Assembly: GCA_035310985.1 (NCBI GenBank)
Contig: DATGDH010000032.1
Location: forward strand, 1-24,691
Source: DAHVFK01 sp035310985
Lineage (GTDB): Bacteria; Pseudomonadota; Gammaproteobacteria; Burkholderiales; SG8-39
Direction of reading: 5' to 3'
Length of the DNA stretch: 24,691 nucleotides
Of this stretch, positions 8,505-16,230 are shown piece by piece; within the stretch, counting starts at the first letter, position 1, and every line of letters starts with the position of its first letter. The notes under the pieces are model-generated. The model was not told where the DNA came from. It ran no database searches and saw nothing but the letters and a program-made list of their open reading frames with translations. The translations under genes and the position numbers were made by a program.

Positions 8505-9692
8505 TTGGACGAATCCACGGCCACGCGCTGGCCAGCGGTCTGGGCGGTGTTCGCGGGAGGCCTCGTCGCCGGCGCCTACATCACCAAGGTGCCGCCCGCG
8601 CTTCCCATCCTGCGCGAGAACCTGGGCCTGAGCCTGGTCCAGTCCGGATTCATCGCCACCATGCTGAACGTAATGGGCGGCCTCGCGGGCATGCTCGCCG
8701 GAGTGCTCGCCGACCGATTCGGGCCCAAGCGCCTGGCGCTTGCGGGCCTCGCGGTGATGTGCGGCGGCGGCCTATTCGGCGCCGCGTCGTGGAGCTTCGC
8801 GTCGCTGCTCGCGGGGCGCTTCGTGGAAGGCGCCGGCTTCATCCTCTTCACCGTTGCAGGCGCCGCGCTCATGGCACGCGCGGCGCCTTCTCCGCGCGCA
8901 CGCGCCAAGGCGCTCGGCCTATGGAGCGCGTACATGCCCTCGGGCGGCAGCATCGCGCTGCTCGCCGCGCCGCTCGCGATCGGGGCTTTCGGTTGGCGCG
9001 GGCTGTGGATCGCGCTGGCGCTCGCCGCCGCGCTCTCCTTCGCTCTGGTGGCGCGCTACGCAGTCGCGCCGCCGCACGGCTCGGTGGCCTCCCTGCGACT
9101 CGTCATGGAATCGCTCGCGCAGCCCGGCAGCATTGCCCTGGCGCTCATCTTCGCGTTCTACGTCGCGCAGTGGACCTCGGTCATGATCTGGCTGCCGACC
9201 TTCGTGGTCGAACAGCGCGGCGGCTCGACTGCGACGGCCGCGCTGCTCACCGCGATAATGGTGCTGATCAACGTGCCCGGCAACCTCGCCGGCGGCTGGC
9301 TGGTGGCCCATGGCGTGCGGCGCGGCCCGCTCACGGTCACCGCCTTCGCCATCATGGGAACATGCTCGACCGGGATGCTGCTCGATGTCCTGCCGGACGC
9401 CGCGCGCTTTGCCCTAGTGCTGGTGTTCTCGAGCTGCGCCGGGGTCATCCCGGCCGCGGTGTTCTCCGGGGTTGCGGTGCACGCCCGCACGCCGCAGCAT
9501 ATCGCCACCACAAACGGCATGGCGATGCAGAGCTCGCAGGCCGGTCAGTTCTTCGGCCCGATCGTGCTCGCCTGGCTCGCCTCGCGCTACGGCGGTTGGG
9601 CGGCGTCGCTCTCCGCCATGCTCGCTTTCGCCGCCTGCGGCGCGGCCTGCGGTTTCGCGATCGGCGCGATCGAGCGGCGCCGCGGGCGCTAG
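8505..9692 (+). CDS. MFS transporter
   Basis: This is an inner-membrane carrier of the major facilitator superfamily, 395 aa with about 12 hydrophobic segments. TM1 is near residues 11-29 and TM2 near 46-68, followed by the loop 2-3 signature GVLADRFGPKR (66-76), which matches MFS motif A; a second half begins near residue 205. Substrate cannot be read from the sequence; the CynX/NimT-like look and the neighbours suggest a small organic anion. The start is a TTG at 8505, 9 bp after the fumarase stop, with no clear ribosome site, so reinitiation is likely. A GTG 14 codons in would fall at the start of TM1 and is less likely. The next gene begins 26 bp downstream. Confidence 0.9.
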   Translation: MDESTATRWPAVWAVFAGGLVAGAYITKVPPALPILRENLGLSLVQSGFIATMLNVMGGLAGMLAGVLADRFGPKRLALAGLAVMCGGGLFGAASWSFASLLAGRFVEGAGFILFTVAGAALMARAAPSPRARAKALGLWSAYMPSGGSIALLAAPLAIGAFGWRGLWIALALAAALSFALVARYAVAPPHGSVASLRLVMESLAQPGSIALALIFAFYVAQWTSVMIWLPTFVVEQRGGSTATAALLTAIMVLINVPGNLAGGWLVAHGVRRGPLTVTAFAIMGTCSTGMLLDVLPDAARFALVLVFSSCAGVIPAAVFSGVAVHARTPQHIATTNGMAMQSSQAGQFFGPIVLAWLASRYGGWAASLSAMLAFAACGAACGFAIGAIERRRGR

Positions 9693-9718
9693 AATCCGTC
9701 TTCCCGAGGGAGGTCACC

Positions 9719-10627
9719 ATGCCCGACATCCATATCTGCGAGGTCGGCCCGCGCGATGGGCTGCAGAATGCCCACCACCTGATGCCGACCGAAGCGAAGA
9801 AGCGCTGGGTCAGCGCTCTCGCGGCGGCCGGACTGCAGGAGATCGAGGTCGGCTCGTTCGTGCCGCCGAAGCTCATTCCCGCGATGGCCGACACGGGCGA
9901 GATCGTCGCGCATGCGCGCGGCATTGCGGGGCTGCGCGTGGTCGCGCTGGCGCCCAACGTGAAGGGCTTCGAGCGCGCGGTGCTGGCGGGCGCACACAAG
10001 ATCACCTTCCCGGTATCCGCGAGCCGCGCGCACAGCCTCGCCAACGTGCGCATGACGCCCGAGCTGATGGTCGAGGAGGTGCGCAAGTGCCACGCGCTGC
10101 GCGGCCGTGACGGCCCCGAGATCGAGGGCGCCGTGTCCACGGCGTTCGGCTGCACGATGCAGGGCGAAGTGCCCGAGGACGACGTGCTGCGCATCGCCGT
10201 GGCGCTCGCCGAGTTCTGCGACTGCGTCGCGCTCGCCGACACGGTCGGTTATGCGAACCCCGCCCAGGTGCGGCGCGTGTTCGCCCGCGTGAAGAAGGAG
10301 ATCGGCGACAAGCTCGAAGGGGCGCACTTCCACAACACGCGCGGCCTCGGCCTGGCGAACGCGCTCGCCGCCTACGAGGAAGGCGTGCGCCACTTCGATT
10401 CGTCGATGGGCGGCCTCGGCGGCTGTCCGTTCGCTCCGGGCGCGAGCGGCAACGTGATCACCGAGGACCTGGTGTTCATGTTTGAGAGCATGGGCCTGTC
10501 CACCGGGGTCGATTTCGACCGCCTGATGGCTGCGCGCGAAGTGCTGGTGGGCGGCCTGCCCGACGAGCCCGTTTACGGCCACACGCCGCAGGCAGGGCTG
10601 CCCAAGAACTTCAAGCGCGCCGCATGA
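9719..10627 (+). CDS. Hydroxymethylglutaryl-CoA lyase family protein
   Basis: This is a DRE-TIM metallolyase, 302 aa. In the family HMG-CoA is split to acetoacetate and acetyl-CoA; relatives may cleave other 3-hydroxy-3-methyl acyl-CoAs. Visible catalytic set: GPRDGLQ (R12, D13), the metal-binding HFH (H203, H205), the cysteine loop GGCPFAPGASGN (C236) and N245. The spacing matches human HMGCL (R41, D42, H233, H235, C266, N275). The usual HxHDT is HFHNT here, Asn206 replacing Asp, so substrate preference may differ. The ATG at 9719 has a GGGAGG ribosome site 5 nt upstream. Its stop overlaps the next gene's start (ATGA), pointing to coupled translation with the CoA-transferase, which would plausibly make its substrate. 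Confidence 0.93.
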   Translation: MPDIHICEVGPRDGLQNAHHLMPTEAKKRWVSALAAAGLQEIEVGSFVPPKLIPAMADTGEIVAHARGIAGLRVVALAPNVKGFERAVLAGAHKITFPVSASRAHSLANVRMTPELMVEEVRKCHALRGRDGPEIEGAVSTAFGCTMQGEVPEDDVLRIAVALAEFCDCVALADTVGYANPAQVRRVFARVKKEIGDKLEGAHFHNTRGLGLANALAAYEEGVRHFDSSMGGLGGCPFAPGASGNVITEDLVFMFESMGLSTGVDFDRLMAAREVLVGGLPDEPVYGHTPQAGLPKNFKRAA

Positions 10628-11805
10628 AGCACCTGCCGCTCGACGGCGTGCGGGTCGTCGAGTTCGCACACATGGTGATGGGACCGAGCTGCGGCCTGGT
10701 GCTCGCCGATCTCGGCGCGGAAGTGATCAAGGTCGAGCCGCTCGAGGGCGACAACACGCGCCGCCTGGAAGCGGCCGGCGCGGGCTTCTTTCCGGTCTTC
10801 AACCGCAACAAGAAGAGCCTGGCGGTCGATCTGAAGAGCGATGCCGGCCGCGAGCTGGTGCTCAGGCTGCTCGACACCGCTGACGTGCTGAGCGAGAACT
10901 TCCGGCCGGGCGCGCTGGACAAGCTCGGCTTCGGCTATGCCGCGCTCGCGGCGCGCAACCCGCGCCTTATCTATTGCTCGCTCAAGGGCTTTCTCGACGG
11001 CCCCTATCAGCACCGCGCGGCGCTCGACGAGGTCGTACAGATGATGGGCGGGCTCGCCTACATGACAGGCCTTCCCGAGCGGCCGCTGCGCGCCGGCTCT
11101 TCCGTGGTCGACATCCTGGGCGGCACCTTCGGCGCGGTGGCGGTGCTCGCCGCATTGCGCGAGCGCGACACCACCGGTCGCGGCGGGCGCGTGACGAGCG
11201 CTCTGTATGAGAGCACCGCTTATCTCGTCGCGCAGCATATGGCGCAGTACGAGATCACGGGCGAGGCGCCGCCGCCGATGTCGGTCAAGCGGCCCGCCTG
11301 GGGCGTCTACGACATCTTCGAGACCGGCGACGGCGACCGCCTGTTCGTCGGCGTGGTCACCGACACGCAATGGCAGATCTTCTGCCGCGAGTTCGGCGCC
11401 TCCGAACTGGCCGCGGACGCGCGCCTGCAGTCGAACGGCGCGCGGGTGCGCGAGCGCAGCTGGCTGCTGCCGCGGCTCGCGGAGCTGCTGAAGCGCTACT
11501 CCCGGCCGGACCTCGAGGCCAGGCTCGAGCGCATCGGCCTGCCTTATGCGCCGATCGCCAAGCCCTGGGACCTGCTCGGCGACCCGCACCTGAACGCCTC
11601 GGGCGGACTGCACGAGACGCAGCTGCCCTCGGGGCGCGCGATCCACGTGCCCGGGCTGCCGATCGCTTTCGACGGCGAGCACCTGCCCAAACGCAGCGAC
11701 CCGCCGGCGGTCGGCGAGGGGGCGCGCGAGCTACTCTCAGGGCTCGGCTACACCCGGGACCAGATCGCGGCCCTGTGCGAGGCGAAGCTGATCGCCTTGC
11801 CCTGA
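10624..11805 (+). CDS. CaiB/BaiF family (class III) CoA-transferase
   Basis: The family moves CoA between carboxylic acids, often with succinyl-CoA as donor, through an aspartyl-CoA anhydride. The 393-aa chain begins with LDGVRVVEFAHMVMGPSCG, the family's opening strand and helix, and has LGAEVIKVEP, NRNKKSLAVDL and ENFRPGALDKLG. The AGSSVVDILGG segment carries the likely catalytic D163. The interlocked two-domain fold is expected to act as a dimer in the cytosol. It overlaps the lyase gene by 4 bp, so the pair likely acts in sequence: the transferase makes an acyl-CoA and the lyase cleaves it. Candidate acceptors are citramalate, 3-hydroxy-3-methylglutarate or itaconate; none can be chosen from sequence. 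It ends 16 bp from the convergent sodB. Confidence 0.93.
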   Translation: MKHLPLDGVRVVEFAHMVMGPSCGLVLADLGAEVIKVEPLEGDNTRRLEAAGAGFFPVFNRNKKSLAVDLKSDAGRELVLRLLDTADVLSENFRPGALDKLGFGYAALAARNPRLIYCSLKGFLDGPYQHRAALDEVVQMMGGLAYMTGLPERPLRAGSSVVDILGGTFGAVAVLAALRERDTTGRGGRVTSALYESTAYLVAQHMAQYEITGEAPPPMSVKRPAWGVYDIFETGDGDRLFVGVVTDTQWQIFCREFGASELAADARLQSNGARVRERSWLLPRLAELLKRYSRPDLEARLERIGLPYAPIAKPWDLLGDPHLNASGGLHETQLPSGRAIHVPGLPIAFDGEHLPKRSDPPAVGEGARELLSGLGYTRDQIAALCEAKLIALP

Positions 11806-11821
11806 GAACCCCGCGCGCCAC

Positions 11822-12526
11822 TCACGCGGCCATGTTGCGCTCGGCGAACTCCCAGTCGAGCAGGCGCTCGATCACGGCCGCAACGTAGTCGGGCCGGCGG
11901 TTGCGATAGTCGACGTAGTAGGCGTGCTCCCACACGTCGAGCGCTAGCAGCGGTGTCAAGCCGTGTGCGATCGGCGTATCGGCGTTCGAGGTCGTCGTCA
12001 CTTTGAGCTTGCCCTCGTCCTGCACCACCCACGCCCAGCCGCTGCCGAACTGTCCGATCGCCGCCTGCTTCAGCTCGTTGACGAAGCTCTCGAAATCGCC
12101 GAAGTCCTGCGCGATCCTGCGCGCCAGCGCGCCGCCGGGTTTGCCGCCGCCGGCCGGATTCAGGCTCAGCCAGTAGAACCAATGGTTCCAGCTCTGCGCA
12201 GCGTTGTTGAAGAGCGCGCCCCGCGAGGGACCCTTCGCGCCATCGCGGATGATCTGCTCCAGCGGCATGTCAGCGTATGGCGTGCCTTCGATCAGCTGGT
12301 TCAACTTGTCCACATAGGCCTTGTGGTGTTTTCCGTAGTGATAGCCGATGGTCTCGCGCGAAACGACGGGCTCCAGGGCGTCCTCCGCGTAGGGCAGCGG
12401 CGGCAGGGCGATGCGCACGCCCGCCGCGGATTTCATCGGAAATGTAAGCTTGGCCTGTGCCGCGGACTTGCGCGCGACTCCTGACGGCTGGGACCGTTGC
12501 TCGCGAATGCGTGTGTGATCGGCCAT
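11822..12526 (-). CDS. sodB: Superoxide dismutase, Fe type, with N-terminal extension
   Basis: This enzyme dismutates superoxide to oxygen and peroxide. The metal ligands are H63 (GYHYGKHH), H115 (SWNHWFYW), D197 and H201 (LDVWEHAYY), matching E. coli SodB H26, H73, D156 and H160. Q111 in NNAAQSWNH is the outer-sphere Gln position typical of Fe enzymes, so Fe (or cambialistic) is likelier than Mn. The 234-aa product is about 37 residues longer than E. coli SodB at the N-terminus. That extension is basic and has no hydrophobic core, so it is not an obvious signal peptide. The ATG at 12526 has an AAGGAG site 8 nt upstream, whereas the internal Met31, nearer the usual start, has none, so I keep the long form. 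It is convergent with the CoA-transferase gene. Confidence 0.94.
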   Translation of the reverse strand: MADHTRIREQRSQPSGVARKSAAQAKLTFPMKSAAGVRIALPPLPYAEDALEPVVSRETIGYHYGKHHKAYVDKLNQLIEGTPYADMPLEQIIRDGAKGPSRGALFNNAAQSWNHWFYWLSLNPAGGGKPGGALARRIAQDFGDFESFVNELKQAAIGQFGSGWAWVVQDEGKLKVTTTSNADTPIAHGLTPLLALDVWEHAYYVDYRNRRPDYVAAVIERLLDWEFAERNMAA

Positions 12527-12539
12527 TGGGCGCTCCTTT

Positions 12540-12570
12540 GCTAGGTGTGAACGGATGCTACCAACCTAGC
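12540..12570 (-). promoter_or_regulatory. Inverted repeat just upstream of the sodB ribosome site
   Basis: GCTAGGT and ACCTAGC form a perfect 7-bp inverted repeat with a 17-bp spacer. It ends next to the AAAGGAG ribosome site of sodB, so it could be an operator or an mRNA hairpin affecting translation. No clear -35/-10 pair was found in the 85-bp gap to the cupin gene. Confidence 0.35.
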
Positions 12571-12611
12571 GGACAGCGCGCGTGCGGCGGCAGTTCCCCC
12601 CAGGCGCCGAT

Positions 12612-12899
12612 TTAGCGCTTGAATTCGATTTCGACGAACAGATAGTCGAAGTCGTTCGCGTTCACCACGTCGTGCTCGACGCCGGCGCCACGGAAGTAGG
12701 GCACGCCCTTGCGCAGGTCGGAAAATCGCGCGCCGTCAGGCTCGATCAGCTCCAGCCGCCCGTCGAGCATCGGCACCACGACGTAGTCGTGCTCGTGCCG
12801 GTGCCAGCCGGTCGCGGCGCCCGGCGCGAAGCGCCACTCGGTGACGCGCGCGCGCTCGTTGTCAATGAATACGCGCGACGTGGCCTTCGCGCGCTCCAC
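12612..12899 (-). CDS. Small single-domain cupin protein
   Basis: This is a 95-aa protein that is almost entirely one cupin barrel. Motif 1 is present as GWHRHEHDYVVVPMLDG (H32, H34, H36) and motif 2 as a GVEHDVVN segment with its His. The glutamate that normally follows the two histidines of motif 1 is replaced (around Y38/V39), so metal binding may differ. It starts with a GTG 3 bp after the previous stop, with AAGGG about 7 nt upstream. Small cupins of this size are sometimes annotated as BauB-like beta-alanine degradation proteins, but their chemistry is not established and I do not assign one. It is the last gene of the long minus-strand run. Confidence 0.85.
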   Translation of the reverse strand: MERAKATSRVFIDNERARVTEWRFAPGAATGWHRHEHDYVVVPMLDGRLELIEPDGARFSDLRKGVPYFRGAGVEHDVVNANDFDYLFVEIEFKR

Positions 12900-12902
12900 G
12901 CG

Positions 12903-13307
12903 CTAGCCCTTGAGCAAGGCGTCGATGCCGGCCTGCACGATCTGCTCGTCCTCGTGCGACTGCACGCCCGAGGCGCCGATTCCGCCGACGCAGGTGCCTT
13001 CGTAGATGATCGGCAATCCGCCCTGCACCGGGAGCACCGGCATCTTCATCATCACCAGGCGCCCGCCGGCGACGCGCTCCTCCCACATCTTGCTCGAACG
13101 CCGCGTGGTCGCCGCGGTGCGCGCCTTCTGCACAGCGATTTCGGCGTTGGCGGGCGTCGCTCCGTCCATGCGCACCAGGTGCAGCAGGTGCCCGCCGTCG
13201 TCGAGAATCGCGATCGCGACGTTCCACTTGTTGCGCCGCGCCTCGGCTTCCGCCGCGGCGCTCATCTTCTTGCAGTCTTCCAGCGTCAATTCGGGGCGAG
13301 TCTTCAT
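12903..13307 (-). CDS. GlcG/HbpS (DUF336) family protein
   Basis: This is a 134-aa soluble protein of the GlcG/HbpS family, members of which bind haem or occur beside glycolate, diol and propionate-type catabolic genes; their reaction is mostly unknown. Recognisable parts are the N-terminal helix LTLEDCKKMSAAAEAEARRN, the strands VAIAILDDGGHLLHLVRMDGA, the AEIAVQKARTAATTRRSS helix and the C-terminal GGLPIIYEGTCVGGIGASG with the HEDEQIVQAGIDAL helix. There is no signal peptide. Its ATG overlaps the prpE stop (ATGA), suggesting coupled translation. The open frame continues far upstream over prpE, but homology begins at 13307. Confidence 0.9.
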   Translation of the reverse strand: MKTRPELTLEDCKKMSAAAEAEARRNKWNVAIAILDDGGHLLHLVRMDGATPANAEIAVQKARTAATTRRSSKMWEERVAGGRLVMMKMPVLPVQGGLPIIYEGTCVGGIGASGVQSHEDEQIVQAGIDALLKG

Positions 13308-15196
13308 GCTTTGGTCGATTCCTTCAGTGCGATTCGAATCTGTTCGAGCGCCCCGGGGTCCTCGATCGTCGTGAGATCGCCCGGATCGCGCCCCTCCGCG
13401 AGCGCCTGGATCGAGCGGCGCAGCGTCTTTCCAGAGCGCGTCTTGGGCAGCAGCGTAACGAAATGCACCGCACGCGGTCGTCCGATCGCGCCCAGCTGCT
13501 TGTCGACGGTCTCCATGACTTCCTTCTCGAGCTTTCTCCCGTCTTCGACCGCGGTCTTCGCGACTGCGAAGGCGAGCGGCATCTGGCCCTTCAACGAGTC
13601 CTCCACTCCGACCACGGCGCACTCCGCGATATTGGGGTGCATGTTGATGGCCTCTTCGATCTCGCGCGTTCCGAGGCGGTGGCCGGCGACGTTGATCACG
13701 TCGTCCGTGCGCCCGAGGATGAAGTAGTAGCCGTCCTTGTCGCGGATGCCCCAGTCGAAGGTCGAATACACGCGCTTCTTGGAGAAAGTCGAGAAATACG
13801 TCTTCACGTAGCGCTCGTCGTCGCCCCAGATGGTCGTCATGCAGCCTGGCGGCAGAGGCGGCACGATCGTCACCACCGCCTTCTCGTCTGGCCCCGCCTC
13901 GCTCGCGTCCGACTCGCGCAGCAGCCGCAGGTCGTAGCCGTACACCGGAAACGAGGGGCTGCCGAACTTGATCGGCGTGTTCTCCACGCCCGGCACCGCC
14001 GACAGGATCGGCCAGCCGGTCTCGGTCTGCCAGTAGTGGTCGATTACCGGGATCTTGAGCGCGTCCGCGATCCAGCGGTGCGTCGGCTCGTCCAGCGGTT
14101 CGCCTGCCAGGAACAGGTGCCTGAGCGAGGACACGTCGTACTTCCTGAGGTACGCCGGGTCCTGCTTCTTCAGCACGCGGATCGCGGTCGGCGCCGAAAA
14201 CATCACGCTCGCCTTGTACTTCTCGACGAGCTTCCACCAGATGCCCGCGTCGGGACGGACCGGCACTCCCTCGTACATGATGGTCGTCATGCCCGCGATG
14301 AGTGGTCCGTAGATGATGTACGAGTGCCCGACCACCCAGCCGATGTCGGAGGTCGTGAACATCGTCTCGCCCGCATTGCCGCAGAAGATGAGCTTCATCG
14401 AAGAAGCGAGCGCGACCGCGTAGCCGCCGACATCGCGCTGCACGCCCTTCGGCTTGCCCGTGGTGCCGGAGGTGTACAGGATGTAGGATGGCTCGCTCGA
14501 CTCGAGCCAGGCGCAAGGCACCTGCGCGCCGACGTGTTTCGCGGCCAGTTCCTTCCAGTCGACGTCGCGCCCCGGAACGACCGGCATGTTCGGATCGAGC
14601 CCGCGCCGGTAGATCAACACCCTCTGCGGTGGATGCTTGGCCAGCCGGATCGACTCGTCCACCAGCGTCTTGTACAGCACCGCCTTGCCCATGCGGCTTC
14701 CGCCGTCGGCGGTGATCATCAAGCTCGGCCGCGCGTCGTCGATGCGCGCGGCGAGGCTCGCCGCCGCAAAGCCACCGAACACCACAGAGTGCACCGCCCC
14801 GAGTCGCGCGCAGGCGAGGATCGCGAAGCAAGCCTCCGGGATCATCGGCATGTAGATGATCACGCGGTCGCCTTTCCGCACGCCGAGCGACTGCATCATC
14901 GCCGCCGTGCGCTGCACCTCGCGGTGCAGTTCCTCGAACGTGAAGCTCTTCTCCTCGTCGGTCTCGGTCGAGACGAATACCAGCGCCGCCTGCTTCGCGC
15001 GCGCCGCCAGATGCCTGTCGACCGCGTTGTAGCAAAGGTTCGTTTCGCCGCCGACGAACCACTTGGCGAACGGCGGGCGCGAGTAATCGAGCACTTTGGT
15101 GAAGGGCTTCTGCCAGTGCACCAGCTTGGCCTGCTCCGTCCAGAACGCGTCGCGGTCCTCGAGCGAGCGGCGATGGAAATCTCGGTAGTTGGCCAT
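13304..15196 (-). CDS. prpE: Propionyl-CoA synthetase
   Basis: This AMP-forming acyl-CoA synthetase makes propionyl-CoA from propionate; characterised homologues also accept acrylate or 3-hydroxypropionate. The 630-aa product matches PrpE length (about 628). It shows the P-loop YTSGTTGKPKG (241-251), HYWQTETGW where acetate-specific Acs has TWWQTETGG, the GRTDDVINVAGHRLG hinge and PKTRSGKTLRR with catalytic lysine at about residue 590, the site acetylated in Salmonella PrpE (K592). I chose the ATG at 15196, preceded by GAGGAGGAAG; an in-frame TTG six codons upstream lies before that site. It follows acuI by 21 bp and overlaps the GlcG-like gene. Together with acuI this gives two routes to propionyl-CoA. 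Confidence 0.95.
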   Translation of the reverse strand: MANYRDFHRRSLEDRDAFWTEQAKLVHWQKPFTKVLDYSRPPFAKWFVGGETNLCYNAVDRHLAARAKQAALVFVSTETDEEKSFTFEELHREVQRTAAMMQSLGVRKGDRVIIYMPMIPEACFAILACARLGAVHSVVFGGFAAASLAARIDDARPSLMITADGGSRMGKAVLYKTLVDESIRLAKHPPQRVLIYRRGLDPNMPVVPGRDVDWKELAAKHVGAQVPCAWLESSEPSYILYTSGTTGKPKGVQRDVGGYAVALASSMKLIFCGNAGETMFTTSDIGWVVGHSYIIYGPLIAGMTTIMYEGVPVRPDAGIWWKLVEKYKASVMFSAPTAIRVLKKQDPAYLRKYDVSSLRHLFLAGEPLDEPTHRWIADALKIPVIDHYWQTETGWPILSAVPGVENTPIKFGSPSFPVYGYDLRLLRESDASEAGPDEKAVVTIVPPLPPGCMTTIWGDDERYVKTYFSTFSKKRVYSTFDWGIRDKDGYYFILGRTDDVINVAGHRLGTREIEEAINMHPNIAECAVVGVEDSLKGQMPLAFAVAKTAVEDGRKLEKEVMETVDKQLGAIGRPRAVHFVTLLPKTRSGKTLRRSIQALAEGRDPGDLTTIEDPGALEQIRIALKESTKA

Positions 15197-15217
15197 GTCT
15201 TCCTCCTCGCGCAAATT

Positions 15218-16210
15218 CTAGGCGTTCAGATCGACGACCACCCTGCCCCGGATTTGCGCGGAGACAAACTTGTCGAATACCGACGGCAGCTCGGCAAACG
15301 CGATGGTGCGCGCCAGCTCCTTGAGATGCGCCGGCCGCATATCGCCCGCCAGGCGGCGCCACACCTCCTCGCGCAACGGCATCGGGCAATTCACCGAGTC
15401 GACGCCCAGCAGGCTCACGCCGCGCAGGATGAACGGCAGCACGGTGGTGTTCAGCGTGGTGCTCGCCGCCAGGCCGATCGAGGCGATGCAGCCGCCGACC
15501 TTCATGGTGCTCGCCATCCAGGCGAGCACCTCGCCGCCGAGATTGTCCACCGCGCCGGCCCAGGTCGCCTTGTCCAGCGGGCGGACCTTCGCAAGGTCGA
15601 GCTCGCCGCGCAGCCGCACCTCCTTCGCGCCGAGCTTCTTCAGGTAGTCGGCCTCGTTCGCCTTGCCGGTGAGCGCCACCACCTCGTAGCCCAGCCGCGC
15701 GAGTGCGTCGACCGCGATCGAGCCGACCCCGCCCGTGGCGCCGTCGACGATCACCGGCCCGTTTGCGGGCTTCAGGCCGTTCTGCTCCATGCGCACGATC
15801 GCCAGGCCCGCGGTGAATCCCGCGGTGCCGAACGCCATCGCGTCCCACAGCGTGAGTCCTTTCGGCAGCTTCACCAGCCAGTCGGCCGGCACGCGCGCGT
15901 ATTCCGCGTAGCCGCCGTGATGCTTGACTCCGATATCGAACCCGGTCGCGAGCACCGCGTCGCCCTTGGCGAAGCGCGCGTCGCTCGAGGACACGACGGT
16001 GCCCGAAAAGTCGATGCCGCCGATGCACGACGGGCGCAGCAGGATGCGTCCTTTGCCGGTCGCGGCCAACGCGTCCTTGTAGTTCACGTCCGAGTAGGCG
16101 ACCTTGACGACCACCTCGCCCGGGTCGAGATCGTCGAGCCCGTACTCGACGAACCCGGCCTGCACCTTCTTGTCGACTTCGCTGATCCTGAACGCCTTGA
16201 ACTTGGCCAT
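15218..16210 (-). CDS. acuI: Acryloyl-CoA reductase-type quinone oxidoreductase (AcuI/YhdH family)
   Basis: This is a zinc-free MDR-family enzyme; AcuI/YhdH members reduce acryloyl-CoA to propionyl-CoA with NADPH. The 330-aa chain has the N-terminal catalytic fold (VAYSDVNYKDALAATGKGRI, PSCIGGIDFSGTV), the nucleotide loop VDGATGGVGSIAVDALARLGY (glycines at 157-163), and the CIASIGLAAS and LLGVDSVNCP segments that mark the AcuI branch. The ATG at 16210 has GGAGG 5 nt upstream. It starts 20 bp after zapE and precedes prpE by 21 bp. Pairing with prpE supports acrylate or 3-hydroxypropionate detoxification or use, and propionyl-CoA supply. A general quinone oxidoreductase role is the alternative. 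Confidence 0.9.
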   Translation of the reverse strand: MAKFKAFRISEVDKKVQAGFVEYGLDDLDPGEVVVKVAYSDVNYKDALAATGKGRILLRPSCIGGIDFSGTVVSSSDARFAKGDAVLATGFDIGVKHHGGYAEYARVPADWLVKLPKGLTLWDAMAFGTAGFTAGLAIVRMEQNGLKPANGPVIVDGATGGVGSIAVDALARLGYEVVALTGKANEADYLKKLGAKEVRLRGELDLAKVRPLDKATWAGAVDNLGGEVLAWMASTMKVGGCIASIGLAASTTLNTTVLPFILRGVSLLGVDSVNCPMPLREEVWRRLAGDMRPAHLKELARTIAFAELPSVFDKFVSAQIRGRVVVDLNA

Positions 16211-16230
16211 CTCGTCCTCCGCACGCGATC

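Noticed and set aside
8447..10627. 726-codon frame spanning the MFS gene and the lyase
   Set aside because: Only the part from 9719 is real protein; the upstream part is an out-of-frame reading of the MFS gene.
11800..11835. CCGCG/CGCGG repeat between the convergent CoA-transferase and sodB genes as a bidirectional terminator
   Set aside because: The stem is about 5 bp, lies partly in coding sequence and has no T-run on either strand.
12612..12899. Cupin as a DMSP lyase (DddQ/W/K type) feeding acuI and prpE
   Set aside because: It is smaller than known cupin DMSP lyases and lacks the usual motif 1 glutamate; the context fits but the sequence does not support the call.
12903..16028. 1041-codon minus-strand frame ending in the GlcG-like gene
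   Set aside because: Only the last 134 codons are homologous protein; the rest is a shifted reading of prpE and acuI. It is not a fusion.
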